Assembly (NCBI RefSeq): GCF_017829975.1
Contig: NZ_JAEEGA010000021.1
Location: 1-64,000, forward strand
Origin: Vagococcus allomyrinae
Lineage (GTDB): Bacteria > Bacillota > Bacilli > Lactobacillales > Vagococcaceae
Length of the DNA stretch: 64,000 nt
Reading direction: 5' to 3'
Below are positions 8,072 through 18,121 of the stretch, piece by piece. The first letter of the stretch is position 1. Each line of letters begins with the position of its first letter. The notes beneath the pieces are model-generated. The model ran no database searches. It was not told the origin of the DNA and saw nothing but the letters and a program-made list of their open reading frames with translations. The position numbers were made by a program, and so were the translations under genes.

Positions 8072-9466
8072 ATGGATGTATTAACATTAGCACGGATTCA
8101 ATTCGGAATGACGACTGTTTTTCATTTCTTTTTTGTGCCCTTATCCATTGGTTTAGGATTGGCCGTGGCTATCATGGAAACAATGTACGTTGTAAAGAAA
8201 GAAGAAGTATACAAAGACATGACTAAGTTTTGGGGGAAGATATTCTTACTTAGTTTTGCCGTCGGGGTTGTGACAGGAATCATTCAGGAATTTCAATTTG
8301 GAATGAACTGGTCGGAATACTCGCGTTTTATGGGTGATATTTTTGGTGCGCCATTAGCGGTAGAAGCTTTATTGGCTTTCTTTTTAGAGTCAACTTTTAT
8401 CGGCCTATGGCATTTTACTTGGGATAAAGTGAAACCTCGTACCCACATGATTTTTATGTGGCTCGTGGCGATTGGTTCAACGCTTTCCGCCTTGTGGATC
8501 TTAGCCGCTAATTCATTTATGCAAAATCCAGTGGGCTATCAATTTAATCCTGAGACTGGACGAGCAGAGCTAACTAGCTTTTTGGAGCTCTTAAAAAATC
8601 ATCAATTATGGCTTGAATTACCCCATGTTATTTTTGGTGCTTTTGTAACAGGTGGTTTTGTGATTGTCGGAATTTCAGCTTGGAAAATGATGCGTAAGGA
8701 AGACGTCATTTTCTTTAGAAAGTCAATGAAGGTAGGCTTGATTATTGGCTTAATCTCGTCGATTGTAACAATTGGTTTCGGTCATGCGCAAACACAAGCG
8801 GTTATTGCTGATCAACCGATGAAATTTGCCGCTATGGAAGGAATTTATGAAGATGTGGCACAACCTGCTCCTTGGAAGGTTGTGGGCTTGATGGATCAAA
8901 CGAATCGTACAGAAGGTCCAAGTATCGAAATCCCTTATATGTTGTCAATTTTGGGCAGTGATCATGATGGTGATTTTAGAGGGATGAATAGTTTAAACAA
9001 AGAATTGCAAGAAAAATGGGGCAAGGACATGGATTTCTATGTGCCCGTTAATACTTTGTTTTGGAGTTTCCGTTTTATGGCAGGTTTTGGTAGTTTAATG
9101 GCATTGCTTGCTATTGTTGGTTTATGGGCACTTAAAAATGATCGGATTTTCAAGATGAAGTGGTTGCAGATTATCTTTACTTTGTGTATTGCGGCACCAT
9201 TTATCGCTAATACGTGTGGTTGGCTGATTACGGAATTAGGTCGTTTCCCTTGGACTGTTTATGGTTTATTTACGATAGCCGACAGTGTTTCGCCAAGTGT
9301 CACTGCTAATCAGTTATTATTTACAAATATCGTTTACTTCCTCATATTTTCATTATTAGGTGGTGTGATGGTCTTCTTGGTTCAGAGAGTGGCTAAGTAT
9401 GGGCCTTATAAAGAGGATAAAGAGGCTTTATCAACAATTGACCCCTTAGCGAAGGAGGCGTTCTAG
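8072..9466 (+). CDS. cydA: Cytochrome bd ubiquinol/menaquinol oxidase subunit I
   Basis: A 464-residue integral membrane protein, the quinol-oxidising and heme b558/b595/d-binding subunit of cytochrome bd. His18 in FGMTTVFHFFF matches the heme ligand His19 of E. coli. The Q-loop carries QTQAVIADQPMKFAAMEG with conserved Lys and Glu and is of the short type found in Gram-positives. GRFPWTVYG lies near the C-terminus. It has a very strong AAAGGAGG site. It is the first gene of cydABCD; the cydB start lies 2 bp after its stop codon. Heme must be imported in this group of bacteria. Confidence 0.97.
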   Translation: MDVLTLARIQFGMTTVFHFFFVPLSIGLGLAVAIMETMYVVKKEEVYKDMTKFWGKIFLLSFAVGVVTGIIQEFQFGMNWSEYSRFMGDIFGAPLAVEALLAFFLESTFIGLWHFTWDKVKPRTHMIFMWLVAIGSTLSALWILAANSFMQNPVGYQFNPETGRAELTSFLELLKNHQLWLELPHVIFGAFVTGGFVIVGISAWKMMRKEDVIFFRKSMKVGLIIGLISSIVTIGFGHAQTQAVIADQPMKFAAMEGIYEDVAQPAPWKVVGLMDQTNRTEGPSIEIPYMLSILGSDHDGDFRGMNSLNKELQEKWGKDMDFYVPVNTLFWSFRFMAGFGSLMALLAIVGLWALKNDRIFKMKWLQIIFTLCIAAPFIANTCGWLITELGRFPWTVYGLFTIADSVSPSVTANQLLFTNIVYFLIFSLLGGVMVFLVQRVAKYGPYKEDKEALSTIDPLAKEAF

Positions 9467-9467
9467 T

Positions 9468-10487
9468 ATGGACATGACTTTCTTACAATTATTATGGTTC
9501 TTATTAATTGCCGTTCTGTTTATTGGCTTCTTCTTTTTGGAAGGCTTTGACTTTGGTGTCGGTATGGCAACGAAACTCTTGGCAAAAAACCGCCAAGAAC
9601 GTGAACAAGTGATGGGGACGATTGGACCCGTCTGGGATGCGAATGAAGTTTGGTTGATTACCGCTGGTGGAGCTTTATTTGCTTCATTCCCAGAGTGGTA
9701 TGCCACACTCTTTAGTGGGTATTATATCCCGTTGTTCTTAATTTTATTCGGCTTAATTTTACGGGGGGTTTCCTTTGAGTTTCGCGATCATATGGAATCG
9801 GATCGTGGTCGTAATATTTGGGAGTGGGCGCTGTTTATCGGTAGCTCGATCACCCCATTTTTATTTGGTTTAATGTTTACTAGTATGGTTCAGGGAATGC
9901 CAATGAAGGCCGATAAGAACATTTATGCCGGTTTTGGTGATTATGTTAACTTGTTCTCGATTGTGGGAGCTGTTGCCGTGACCTTGATCTGTTTTATTCA
10001 CGGGTTAAATTATATTCGCTTGAAAACGGATGGACCGATTCGTCATCGTGCAGCTATGTATGCGAAACGCCTTTACCCCGTATTATTTGTAGGGTTGGTT
10101 GTTTTTGCAGGCTTACTTTGGAAAGACACGGATTTCTTTGATAAGCGTCCGATTTCAACGTTGCTTATTTTGGTCGTGATTGTGTTAGCAGCAGTTGTTG
10201 CTGCACTGGGGACATTTAAAGAAAAAGAGTTACTTTCTTTCATAGCGACAGGTGCTGTCTTAGCAGGAATTGTGGTGTTATTATTCAATGGTCTGTTCCC
10301 ACGTGTGATGATTAGTTCAATCGACTCAGCTTATGATTTATTAATCGTAAATGCGTCTAGCTCACCGTATACATTGAAGATTATGACAATCGTAACAGCT
10401 TGTCTATTACCATTTGTCTTGGCTTACCAGGCATGGTCATATTTCATTTTTGCTAAAAGATTGAAAACAGGTAAAATAAAGGGGTAA
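9468..10487 (+). CDS. cydB: Cytochrome bd oxidase subunit II
   Basis: A 339-residue hydrophobic partner of CydA with about nine membrane segments. The family motif FFLEGFDFGVGM lies near the N-terminus, followed by GPVWDANEVWLITAGGALFASFPEWYA-like sequence (shown here in parts: GPVWDANEVW, FPEWYATLFSG). The ATG lies almost directly after the cydA stop, with GAAGGAGG upstream inside cydA, so the two are probably translationally coupled. Confidence 0.97.
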   Translation: MDMTFLQLLWFLLIAVLFIGFFFLEGFDFGVGMATKLLAKNRQEREQVMGTIGPVWDANEVWLITAGGALFASFPEWYATLFSGYYIPLFLILFGLILRGVSFEFRDHMESDRGRNIWEWALFIGSSITPFLFGLMFTSMVQGMPMKADKNIYAGFGDYVNLFSIVGAVAVTLICFIHGLNYIRLKTDGPIRHRAAMYAKRLYPVLFVGLVVFAGLLWKDTDFFDKRPISTLLILVVIVLAAVVAALGTFKEKELLSFIATGAVLAGIVVLLFNGLFPRVMISSIDSAYDLLIVNASSSPYTLKIMTIVTACLLPFVLAYQAWSYFIFAKRLKTGKIKG

Positions 10488-10493
10488 ACTCTG

Positions 10494-12236
10494 ATGATAG
10501 ATAAAAATGTTTTTCGATTCAATAAAATCAGACCTGTTTTTATTGGGCTTGCAGGACTAGCTGTCCTGCAAGCTCTTTTGATTATAGGTCAAGCTTATTT
10601 TTTATCAAAAGCTATTAGTAGTGTTTGGGGAGGGGCAACTGTTGCGTCGCAACTGCCGCAAGTCGCCTTGTTTTTTGTTTGTTTTATGATGCGCCAAGTC
10701 GGTCATTTTATTAAAGATAAATGGTTGGATGGTTACGCCTATGAACAGTCAAAAGAGATTCGTCAACAATTATTAAAAAAAGTCTTTTCTTTGGGCCCTA
10801 ATTTTGTCCAAAAAGAAGGCACAGGCAATATGGTTACTATGGCGATTGAGGGGATTAGCCAATTGGAAAATTATATCACCATCATTTTGCCTAAGATTAC
10901 CAATATGATGATTGTTCCTTGGTTGATCGCGGCTTTTGTTTTTACACAAGATGTTCGTTCAGGTGTGGTGCTGATTTTAGTTTTTCCAATCATTATTTTA
11001 TTTATGATTATCTTGGGATATGCGGCGCGAGCCAAAGCCGATAAACAATACGAAGGGTTTCAAATTTTAAGTAATCATTTTATTGATTCGTTACGTGGCT
11101 TGGAAACCTTAAACCTTCTGGGATTAAGTAAACGCTATGGTAAAAATGTTTATAATGTCAGTGAGAATTATCGGAAAGCGACTATGAGTACCTTGCGCAT
11201 TGCGATTCTATCGACCTTTGCCTTAGACTTCTTTACGACTTTATCAGTTGCCATTATTGCGTTATTCTTAGGATTGAATTTAATCAACGGATTGATGCCT
11301 TTATTCCCAGCCCTAACTGTCTTAATTTTAGCCCCCGATTTTTTCTTGCCAATTCGTGACTTTGCGAATGACTATCATGCAACACTTAATGGTGGGAACA
11401 CGTTAAAAAGTATCTTTGCTGTCTTGGATGCTAAAGAAAGCGGGGTCCAAGAAGACCTTAGTTTAACTCATCAGTGGGATGTAACAGATAATTTGAGTGT
11501 TCAAAATTTAGGGGCTAGCTATGGGGAAGCCATTGACCTAGATGCTATTCGGAACCTTGATTTTAATTGGCAAGGCTATGGTAAAATCGGAGTGGTTGGC
11601 CGGTCGGGCTCGGGTAAATCAACCTTAATTAAAGTGTTAGGGGGGTTCTTAAACCCAACACCAGAAAGTCATATTGAGATTAACCACCAAGAGCTTAGTA
11701 CGTTGAAGCAACGGGAGTGGCAGCAGCAAATGTTTTATATCCCTCAAGATCCCTATGTGTTTCATGCCAGCTTTAAAGAAAATGTGGCTTTTTATGTGCC
11801 AGATGCAAGTGAAGAAGCAATTTTATCGGCCATTGCTCAAGCGGGTTTAACAGACTTGTTAACAGAACTGCCAGAGGGGTTGGCAACGATTATTGGTGAA
11901 GGTGGCCAAACATTAAGTGGGGGCCAGATGCAACGGGTGGCCTTAGCACGTGCCTTTTTGGATCATTCGCGAAAAGTGTTGCTGTTTGATGAGCCAACAG
12001 CTCATCTGGATATCGAGACGGAAGCGGAATTAAAGGAGACCATGTTGCCGCTGTTTGAAGAAAAGTTAGTCATCTTTGCAACTCATCGGCTCCATTGGAT
12101 GAAAGAGATGGATTATATTTTAGTCATGGACGAGGGGCAAATTGTGGAACAAGGAACTTATCAGGAGTTAACCACAAGAAATGGTGATTATCACCGTTTT
12201 GCCAGTGACGTTGTAGGAGGACAAGTAGATGAGTAA
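10494..12236 (+). CDS. cydD: Thiol reductant ABC exporter, CydD-type subunit
   Basis: One half of the heterodimeric ABC exporter that moves cysteine or glutathione out of the cytosol and is needed to assemble cytochrome bd. 580 residues: a six-helix membrane domain (about 1-310) and a nucleotide-binding domain with Walker A GRSGSGKS, signature LSGGQ and Walker B VLLFDEP. The SLRGLETLNLLGLSKRYG region and the following segment resemble E. coli CydD; in the usual Gram-positive naming the first gene is called cydC. It starts 6 bp after cydB and overlaps the next gene by 8 bp. Confidence 0.93.
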   Translation: MIDKNVFRFNKIRPVFIGLAGLAVLQALLIIGQAYFLSKAISSVWGGATVASQLPQVALFFVCFMMRQVGHFIKDKWLDGYAYEQSKEIRQQLLKKVFSLGPNFVQKEGTGNMVTMAIEGISQLENYITIILPKITNMMIVPWLIAAFVFTQDVRSGVVLILVFPIIILFMIILGYAARAKADKQYEGFQILSNHFIDSLRGLETLNLLGLSKRYGKNVYNVSENYRKATMSTLRIAILSTFALDFFTTLSVAIIALFLGLNLINGLMPLFPALTVLILAPDFFLPIRDFANDYHATLNGGNTLKSIFAVLDAKESGVQEDLSLTHQWDVTDNLSVQNLGASYGEAIDLDAIRNLDFNWQGYGKIGVVGRSGSGKSTLIKVLGGFLNPTPESHIEINHQELSTLKQREWQQQMFYIPQDPYVFHASFKENVAFYVPDASEEAILSAIAQAGLTDLLTELPEGLATIIGEGGQTLSGGQMQRVALARAFLDHSRKVLLFDEPTAHLDIETEAELKETMLPLFEEKLVIFATHRLHWMKEMDYILVMDEGQIVEQGTYQELTTRNGDYHRFASDVVGGQVDE

Positions 12237-13992
12237 AAAAGCAACGAACCCCCGCTTATTGTTATCAAAAGAAGATACTTGGGTACGTCCTTATTTTAGA
12301 AAATATCGCAAATTATTAATACTGGTTTTGTTTTTAGGGCTGTTGACATTTTTTGCAGGTAGTGCGTTGATGTTCACCTCTGGGTTTTTAATCAGTAAAT
12401 CAGCGTCTCGTCCTTGGAATGTGTTGGCCGTTTATGTGCCGATTGTCCTGACGAGAGCCTTTGGGATTGGGCGTCCTTTATTCCGCTATATGGAGCGTTT
12501 AGGAAGTCACGATTGGGTTTTGCGGATGACTTCTGATATTCGACTGAAATTATATCGCTCATTAGAATCACGAGCGGCTAAATCGAAGGAAGAATTTCAA
12601 ACTGGGAGTATTTTAGGGATTTTAGCTGAAGACATTGAACATATTCAAAATCTGTATCTGCGCACGATTTTTCCAACTTTAATTGGTTTATTGTTATACG
12701 TCCTAATTGTCATTGGGTTCGGCGTCTTTTCACTTCCTTTTGCGCTGCTGATCTTAGTGATGCTGGGGGTTATTGTCATTATTTTGCCATTAGCCTCAGT
12801 CGCAGTTAATCAAGCCAGAGTTTATCGCCGAAAACAAGAACGACACACATTATATAATCAATTGACGGACTCCATTCTAGGTGTAGGGGATTGGCAATAC
12901 AGTGGTCGTTATGAGGAGTTTTTAGCTCGTTATAACGATGCCGAAAAGAATGTCCGTGCTGAAGATGTTAAACTTAATAAGTACACTCGATTTCAAGATT
13001 TTATGATTCAATTAGTATTTGGTTTGATTATCGTGGCGATATTTATCTGGGCTGGTACTTATTTTGGAAGTGGTCCAAAAGGTAGTTTAAATTGGGTAGC
13101 AGCTTTTGTTTTAGCTGTTTTTCCATTGATGGATGCTTTTTCTCCTATTAGTCAAGGGGTGACAGAATTACCGATGTATGAGGATTCAGCACAACGGTTA
13201 GATAGTTTGCCAGTGGCGGAACCAGCGGCAGCTGTAGATGAAACAGTCGTTGTCGATGAGCCTTTAGTCAACGCTGAAATTGATTTTGAAAATATCACTT
13301 TTAGTTATCAAGAAACGGGAAAAGTCATTTTTCAAGCATTTAATTTACATGTTGTGGCTGGGCAAACATTAGCCATTTTGGGGAAAAGCGGCATTGGAAA
13401 AACAACACTTTCCAAAATTTTACGGGGAGACTTAAGCCCACAAGCGGGACGCGTTTTGATCAACGGGCAACCTGTGGCGTCTTTAGGCGAGATGTCGCGC
13501 TATATTGGCGTTTTAAATCAGTCGCCTCATTTATTCAATACAAGTATTTTAAACAATGTTCGTTTGGGAAATTTGGAAGCGACTGACGAAGAGGTGTTAG
13601 CGGCGATATACCAAGCGGGCTTGCAATCAGTTATTGATAAATTACCTGAAGGGGTTAATACCCTTGTTGAAGAAGGTGGTAAACGATTCTCAGGCGGTGA
13701 GCAGCAACGGATTGCATTGGCGCGTATTCTCTTACAAGATGCGCCAATCGTGATTATTGATGAGCCGACCATTGGATTAGACCCCCTAACAGAACGGGCC
13801 TTACTGGAGACTGTTTTATCGGTCTTAAAAGATAAAACGGTTCTGTGGATCACCCATCATCTGATGTCAATTGAACAGGCGGACAGAGTGATTTTTATTC
13901 AAACAGGTGAAATTATTATGGATGACACGCCACAAGAATTGAAAGAGACAAATTTGCATTATCAATATTTGCTTAGTTTGGACTATAACTAA
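12229..13992 (+). CDS. cydC: Thiol reductant ABC exporter, CydC-type subunit
   Basis: The second half of the CydDC exporter, 587 residues. The membrane domain shows LTFFAGSALMFTSGFLISK and RYMERLGSHD, matching E. coli CydC. The ATPase domain has Walker A GKSGIGKT, signature FSGGEQQR, and Walker B VIIDEP. The ATG overlaps the end of the previous gene, with GTAGGAGG inside it. Together with cydA, cydB and the first exporter gene it forms a four-gene operon. Confidence 0.93.
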   Translation: MSKKATNPRLLLSKEDTWVRPYFRKYRKLLILVLFLGLLTFFAGSALMFTSGFLISKSASRPWNVLAVYVPIVLTRAFGIGRPLFRYMERLGSHDWVLRMTSDIRLKLYRSLESRAAKSKEEFQTGSILGILAEDIEHIQNLYLRTIFPTLIGLLLYVLIVIGFGVFSLPFALLILVMLGVIVIILPLASVAVNQARVYRRKQERHTLYNQLTDSILGVGDWQYSGRYEEFLARYNDAEKNVRAEDVKLNKYTRFQDFMIQLVFGLIIVAIFIWAGTYFGSGPKGSLNWVAAFVLAVFPLMDAFSPISQGVTELPMYEDSAQRLDSLPVAEPAAAVDETVVVDEPLVNAEIDFENITFSYQETGKVIFQAFNLHVVAGQTLAILGKSGIGKTTLSKILRGDLSPQAGRVLINGQPVASLGEMSRYIGVLNQSPHLFNTSILNNVRLGNLEATDEEVLAAIYQAGLQSVIDKLPEGVNTLVEEGGKRFSGGEQQRIALARILLQDAPIVIIDEPTIGLDPLTERALLETVLSVLKDKTVLWITHHLMSIEQADRVIFIQTGEIIMDDTPQELKETNLHYQYLLSLDYN

Positions 13993-14004
13993 GAAAGATA
14001 ACAT

Positions 14005-14058
14005 AAGTGAAGGAGCTTGGGGGTTTCTCTCTCAATTTTCTTCACTTCTTTTCTTTTC
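14005..14058 (+). terminator. Putative terminator of cydABCD
   Basis: AAGTGAAG (14005-14012) pairs with CTTCACTT (14040-14047), with a T-rich tail (TTTTCTTTT). The loop is long, about 27 nt, so the call is moderate. Confidence 0.55.
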
Positions 14059-14144
14059 ATTAATTTGCTGTGGTTAACAGTTTCTTTTTTTCGTAACTTT
14101 CTCTTTACACAGACTGAATAAATGGGTACTATTGAAGTATATTG

Positions 14145-14172
14145 TTGAAAATGTAAAAAAAGTGTATATATA
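14145..14172 (+). promoter_or_regulatory. Promoter of the 890-residue repeat protein
   Basis: TTGAAA (14145-14150) and TATATA (14167-14172) have a 16-bp spacing. A small hairpin TCGTT/AACGA lies at 14173-14187 in the leader. The leader sequence before the start codon is AT-rich. Confidence 0.5.
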
Positions 14173-14234
14173 TCGTTCGAAAAACGACCTATAGTTATTA
14201 ATACAGGTAAAAGTATTTAGAAAGGTGGATTTTT

Positions 14235-16907
14235 ATGTTGCAGCATGTCATTCACATGAAGTCCCGAATGTTTAAAGAAGTCCAAAAACGTAATGCAAAG
14301 ACAACTGTTTTATTAAAAGAAGCGACCATTGATTATGCTAAATTAATGCAACTAACCATTTTTTGTAAACAGCAAGGGATTCCTACAGAATTTTTTGAAC
14401 CTGCAAGTCATCGTTTTATGGAATACTGGAATCGATTTTTCCCCAACTTCATCTTACATGAGCTTTACTATGAATTCAGTGAAGCAGGCGATTTTGCCTT
14501 AAGCGTCAATTTTCAACGCGGACAACGGCGAATCAAAGGAGAAACGAATGATCTGAAAGACAAGGCAGCGGAACTGTTGGCGGTATGTTTACGAGAAATT
14601 GATATTAGCAAGGCCAATCATTTAGATGAAAAGTTAACGGCTCGTCAAAAACAAATTGATGAGTTGGAATTGGAATATAAAACATACCGTGAGATATCAG
14701 AACAGGATTTACAGGAAAAAGATCATTATTTGGATCGTTTACAAGCAAAATACAAACAAATGGATAAAAATTTATCTTCTCGGCAACAACGGATCAATGA
14801 TTTAGAGAAAGATCATGAACACTTTCGTCAACAAGCTGCCCGTAATATTCAAGCTAAGAGTAATCAACTGGATATTTTACAAGGACGCTATGAACAATTA
14901 AATGAAGAATTAGCTGCTCGCCAACAACGAATTAACAATATTGGGCGGGACCATGAAATATTTAGAAAGCAAGCAGAGTTGGATGTTGAAAATAAAAACG
15001 AACAATTGGATATTTTGCAAACGCGTTATGAAAAATTAGAAGACGAACTGTCCTTTTATGAAGAGAAGATCAAGAAAATTGAGCAAGATCATCATCTTTA
15101 TAGAGAACGAACAGAAGAAGATATTGTCCGAAAAAATAATGAAGTCAAAGATCTACAAGAAAAGTTAACCACTAAACAGCATTTATTGGATGAGTCGATT
15201 CCTAATTTTGAACGCTATAAACAACAATCTGAAGAGCAATTAATCGCTAAAAACGAAGAATTAGCAGAGTTAGAGCGCAAGCATGAAGAGATAAGTTTAG
15301 AGCTGATAAGCCGTCAACAAAAAGTTAGTAAATTAGAGCGTAACCTTGAAGTCTTTAAGGAATTAGCTGAAAGTGAGTTAAATAAAAAAAATCAAGAATT
15401 GATCGAACTGCAAACTAAATATGGTTTGATGACGAATGAATTAACAGAAAGACAAGAGCAAATCAGTTCAATTGAACAAGAGCAAAAGAAATTTACCGCC
15501 CAAGCAGAGCATGATATTAAGCAGAAAGATGAGCAGCTTGGAGGCTTACGGGAGAAGTTTGCCAAAATTTCAGACGACTTGTCCAAACAATACCAAATTG
15601 TGGAATTAGAAGCGGATCATGAAGCATTTAGAAAACAAGTTCGACAAGACATTTTAATGAAAAAAGAACAGCTGGATGATCTGCACGATAAATACAATCA
15701 AATGGATCAAGAGCTGGTTAGCCGTCAGGTTAAAATTGATACCTTGGAAGCCGATTATGCATCATTTAGATCACAAGTTGAGCAGGATATCCAACTTAAA
15801 AATGAACAGCTAGAAAAATTGCAACAGCTGTATGATGAGATGAGAAAAGGGAAACACCAAGAAGTGAAGCCCAAAAAGGTATCAGACGATAAACTGATTG
15901 TTGATCTACACAAGGCTAAACAGCAACAACCTAGCGTGGAAGCCGAAATTGAAACATCCTTGTCGGAGGAATTGACCAGTGGAACTAACTCTGATCAAGA
16001 GTCGCTAAATAAGACTCTTTCGTTAAAAAAATTGGCAGAAGTCACTAAAAAAGTGGCTACTCCAGTCCGATCAGTTGAAGAAAATTCTGAAGAAGCTAAG
16101 GGGAAGGTTTTAGTCCTTCAACAAGTTCTGGAAGAGTTGGATGAACGCGTCGAACGGCAGGGAGAAGATATTGGTGAAAAACCTCAAGAAGTCTTAAAGC
16201 AAACGGCACAAGTTGTTGAGGAGGCAAAAGAAGGAGATACGGAGTTAGTAGCGCCGCTAGAGACAGGGGATGACCATCATACATACAATATGCCTGCTAT
16301 TGAAATAACTCAGGAATTCCGTCAAATTAAACGTTTTTCTGATGTTCATATGGATGCGGATTTTCGTCACTTAGGTGAACGAGATAAAAACCAACCTAAA
16401 GTTTCACCAAAGATTGAAAGTATGCGAGAACGGTTAAAGGCGTCTGTCAATGAACAAATTGCCAATGTGGAACGACCAGCTGATATAGCCACAAAGTCAA
16501 CGTTGTTACCAAATACGGGGAATGTTGTCACAAGCTCAAAATATCAATTAGAACTGAAAATTAGAGAGTTGTTCAAACAATCTCAGAAACCAGAACATGA
16601 AAAGCGGATAAAAGTACAACGGGATGATTATTATTCCTATATTACAGCCATTGATTTTTTAGATTATCAATGGAGCCAAGCAATGCTACACAAGGAAGGA
16701 AGGAACAATGACGAATTTTTAAATTGGGTTCAACAATTTATTGATCATTTACCGAATTTCAAAGAAGACTTGGATTTTAATGTGCGCAAGCCGATGTTTA
16801 ATAAAGCTAATTATGTGACCAATCTCGAAACGTTAAGCATGTTGCAAGCGTATGCTTTATTGAATCAGTTTTTGGAATTGTATTGTGAAGAAATAGAGTC
16901 AAAATAA
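14235..16907 (+). CDS. Large coiled-coil protein with 46-residue repeats, function unknown
   Basis: An 890-residue, mostly helical and very charged protein with no signal peptide or membrane segment, so probably cytoplasmic. Residues 1-125 form an N-terminal globular region. About nine repeats follow (about 130-535), beginning LDxLQxxY at residues 166, 212, 258, 304, 343, 389, 435, 480 and 526; the spacing is 46 except one of 39 and one of 45. Each carries a block like ELxxRQQxIxxLExDH and FRxQxExDIxxKNEQ. A glutamate-rich linker (about 540-720) and a C-terminal helical domain (about 770-890) complete it. I do not recognise the family. GAAAGGTGG precedes the ATG. It stands alone between cydABCD and the polyprenyl synthase; the long coiled coil suggests a scaffold or filament-like role, which is a guess. 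Confidence 0.9.
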   Translation: MLQHVIHMKSRMFKEVQKRNAKTTVLLKEATIDYAKLMQLTIFCKQQGIPTEFFEPASHRFMEYWNRFFPNFILHELYYEFSEAGDFALSVNFQRGQRRIKGETNDLKDKAAELLAVCLREIDISKANHLDEKLTARQKQIDELELEYKTYREISEQDLQEKDHYLDRLQAKYKQMDKNLSSRQQRINDLEKDHEHFRQQAARNIQAKSNQLDILQGRYEQLNEELAARQQRINNIGRDHEIFRKQAELDVENKNEQLDILQTRYEKLEDELSFYEEKIKKIEQDHHLYRERTEEDIVRKNNEVKDLQEKLTTKQHLLDESIPNFERYKQQSEEQLIAKNEELAELERKHEEISLELISRQQKVSKLERNLEVFKELAESELNKKNQELIELQTKYGLMTNELTERQEQISSIEQEQKKFTAQAEHDIKQKDEQLGGLREKFAKISDDLSKQYQIVELEADHEAFRKQVRQDILMKKEQLDDLHDKYNQMDQELVSRQVKIDTLEADYASFRSQVEQDIQLKNEQLEKLQQLYDEMRKGKHQEVKPKKVSDDKLIVDLHKAKQQQPSVEAEIETSLSEELTSGTNSDQESLNKTLSLKKLAEVTKKVATPVRSVEENSEEAKGKVLVLQQVLEELDERVERQGEDIGEKPQEVLKQTAQVVEEAKEGDTELVAPLETGDDHHTYNMPAIEITQEFRQIKRFSDVHMDADFRHLGERDKNQPKVSPKIESMRERLKASVNEQIANVERPADIATKSTLLPNTGNVVTSSKYQLELKIRELFKQSQKPEHEKRIKVQRDDYYSYITAIDFLDYQWSQAMLHKEGRNNDEFLNWVQQFIDHLPNFKEDLDFNVRKPMFNKANYVTNLETLSMLQAYALLNQFLELYCEEIESK
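14730..15812 (+). repeat. Tandem 138-bp (46-codon) repeat region
   Basis: Eight complete repeat units encode the coiled-coil repeat of the 890-residue protein. The DNA copies are diverged in third positions while the protein pattern is kept, which points to old duplications held by selection, not a recent expansion. One unit lacks exactly 7 codons (one heptad) and one lacks a single codon. Confidence 0.85.
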
Positions 16908-16944
16908 AAAGAAGTGCGTCTGTTGCATAATAGTCGTGAAACTG

Positions 16945-16978
16945 AAACAGGGTGGGACATAAGTCCCACCCTGTTTTT
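16945..16978. terminator. Strong bidirectional terminator
   Basis: A perfect 14-bp stem (AAACAGGGTGGGAC with GTCCCACCCTGTTT) and an ATAA loop are followed by TT on the plus strand. It lies between convergent genes (16907 plus, 16983 minus). Its core GGTGGGAC/GTCCCACC resembles the hairpins of the two repeat copies at 33573 and 44467. Confidence 0.9.
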
Positions 16979-16982
16979 GAGG

Positions 16983-17960
16983 TCAATCTTGCCGATTTAA
17001 TAAGCGTTCTGTTAGTTCTGTGAGTATTTGCCGTTCAAGGGTATCAGGTAATTTGGCAATGTCCGCTAAGGCTTTATCGGTATAGCGGGTTGCTAACTTT
17101 TGAGCTTTTTCAAGACCGTGGTAGCGATTGATGTTAGCCACCACTAATTGAATATCGTCATCAGTCAGCTCAGGGCCTTTTTCTAAGATCATAAAGGCAT
17201 CACGATTTTCCGCCATCGCGTAAATCAATGGTAAAGTGTAGTTACCATTTCGAATGTCCTCTAAAATCGGTTTATGAAGTTCGGCTTCAGTTGATGTAAA
17301 ATCTAGTACGTCATCTAAAATCTGAAAAGCCATGCCAATTTGATAACCAATTCGCTGGGCTAAAATTTGCACGCGAAGAGAAGTATTGGCTACTTGAGTT
17401 CCTTGATAGCAGCTGAATTGGAATAATTGAGCCGTTTTTCCTTTAATGTGTTGCAGGTATTGTTTAATGCTAATACGGGAATTATGCCGTAAGTGCATCT
17501 GGTCTAATTCACCAACCAAAATTCGTTTCATATTGAGGGCGTTTGACTCTAAGGCCTCTGTTGTTTGAGATGAATTTGCTAATAACTGAAAATAAACTGT
17601 AAATAAAAAATCGCCAGCGTAAACAGCAATATCTTTGCCATAAGCTGCTTGTATTGATGGACAATCTCTTCTAATTGGAGAGTCGTCAATGATGTCATCG
17701 TGAATCAAGGTCGCGGCATGCAGTATTTCAAGTGAGGCTGCCATTTGGTACTTGATTTTATTATTAGGGACATGTCCAAAACTGCTAAACAGAAGAAAAT
17801 AGGCTGGACGAAGCAACTTGCCGCCAGCTTCAAAAAACAATTGCAGGGCTTCTGTCATTTCTTTATTGCGAATTTTAACCGATTTATTCATTACTTTTTG
17901 TGTTTCTATTAATTGTTCTTGCATTGTTGGGTATTTATTCCATAATGGGTGAATCGCCAT
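16983..17960 (-). CDS. Polyprenyl diphosphate synthase (quinone side chain)
   Basis: A 325-residue trans-isoprenyl synthase. The first aspartate-rich motif is DDIIDD at 88-93 and the second is DDVLDF near residue 218; GGKLLRP binds isopentenyl diphosphate. Such enzymes build the C30-C40 tail of menaquinone. The small residues before the first motif fit a long-chain product, but chain length cannot be read reliably. It is divergent from menA, with 161 bp between them, which supports a quinone role. GAGGCC-type site AGGAGG precedes the ATG. Confidence 0.9.
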   Translation of the reverse strand: MAIHPLWNKYPTMQEQLIETQKVMNKSVKIRNKEMTEALQLFFEAGGKLLRPAYFLLFSSFGHVPNNKIKYQMAASLEILHAATLIHDDIIDDSPIRRDCPSIQAAYGKDIAVYAGDFLFTVYFQLLANSSQTTEALESNALNMKRILVGELDQMHLRHNSRISIKQYLQHIKGKTAQLFQFSCYQGTQVANTSLRVQILAQRIGYQIGMAFQILDDVLDFTSTEAELHKPILEDIRNGNYTLPLIYAMAENRDAFMILEKGPELTDDDIQLVVANINRYHGLEKAQKLATRYTDKALADIAKLPDTLERQILTELTERLLNRQD

Positions 17961-18121
17961 ATCAGGCCTCCTGCACTATTCTTTACACTAATTCCAATTT
18001 AGCTTAAAATGAAGATTGTGTCAATTGATTGCTCTAGGAATGTTAGACTTCTTGAGAGAATTAGGAGATAATCAAATAAATATGTGAAAATGATGGATTT
18101 TTAGGAAGAGGGCGTCAAATA

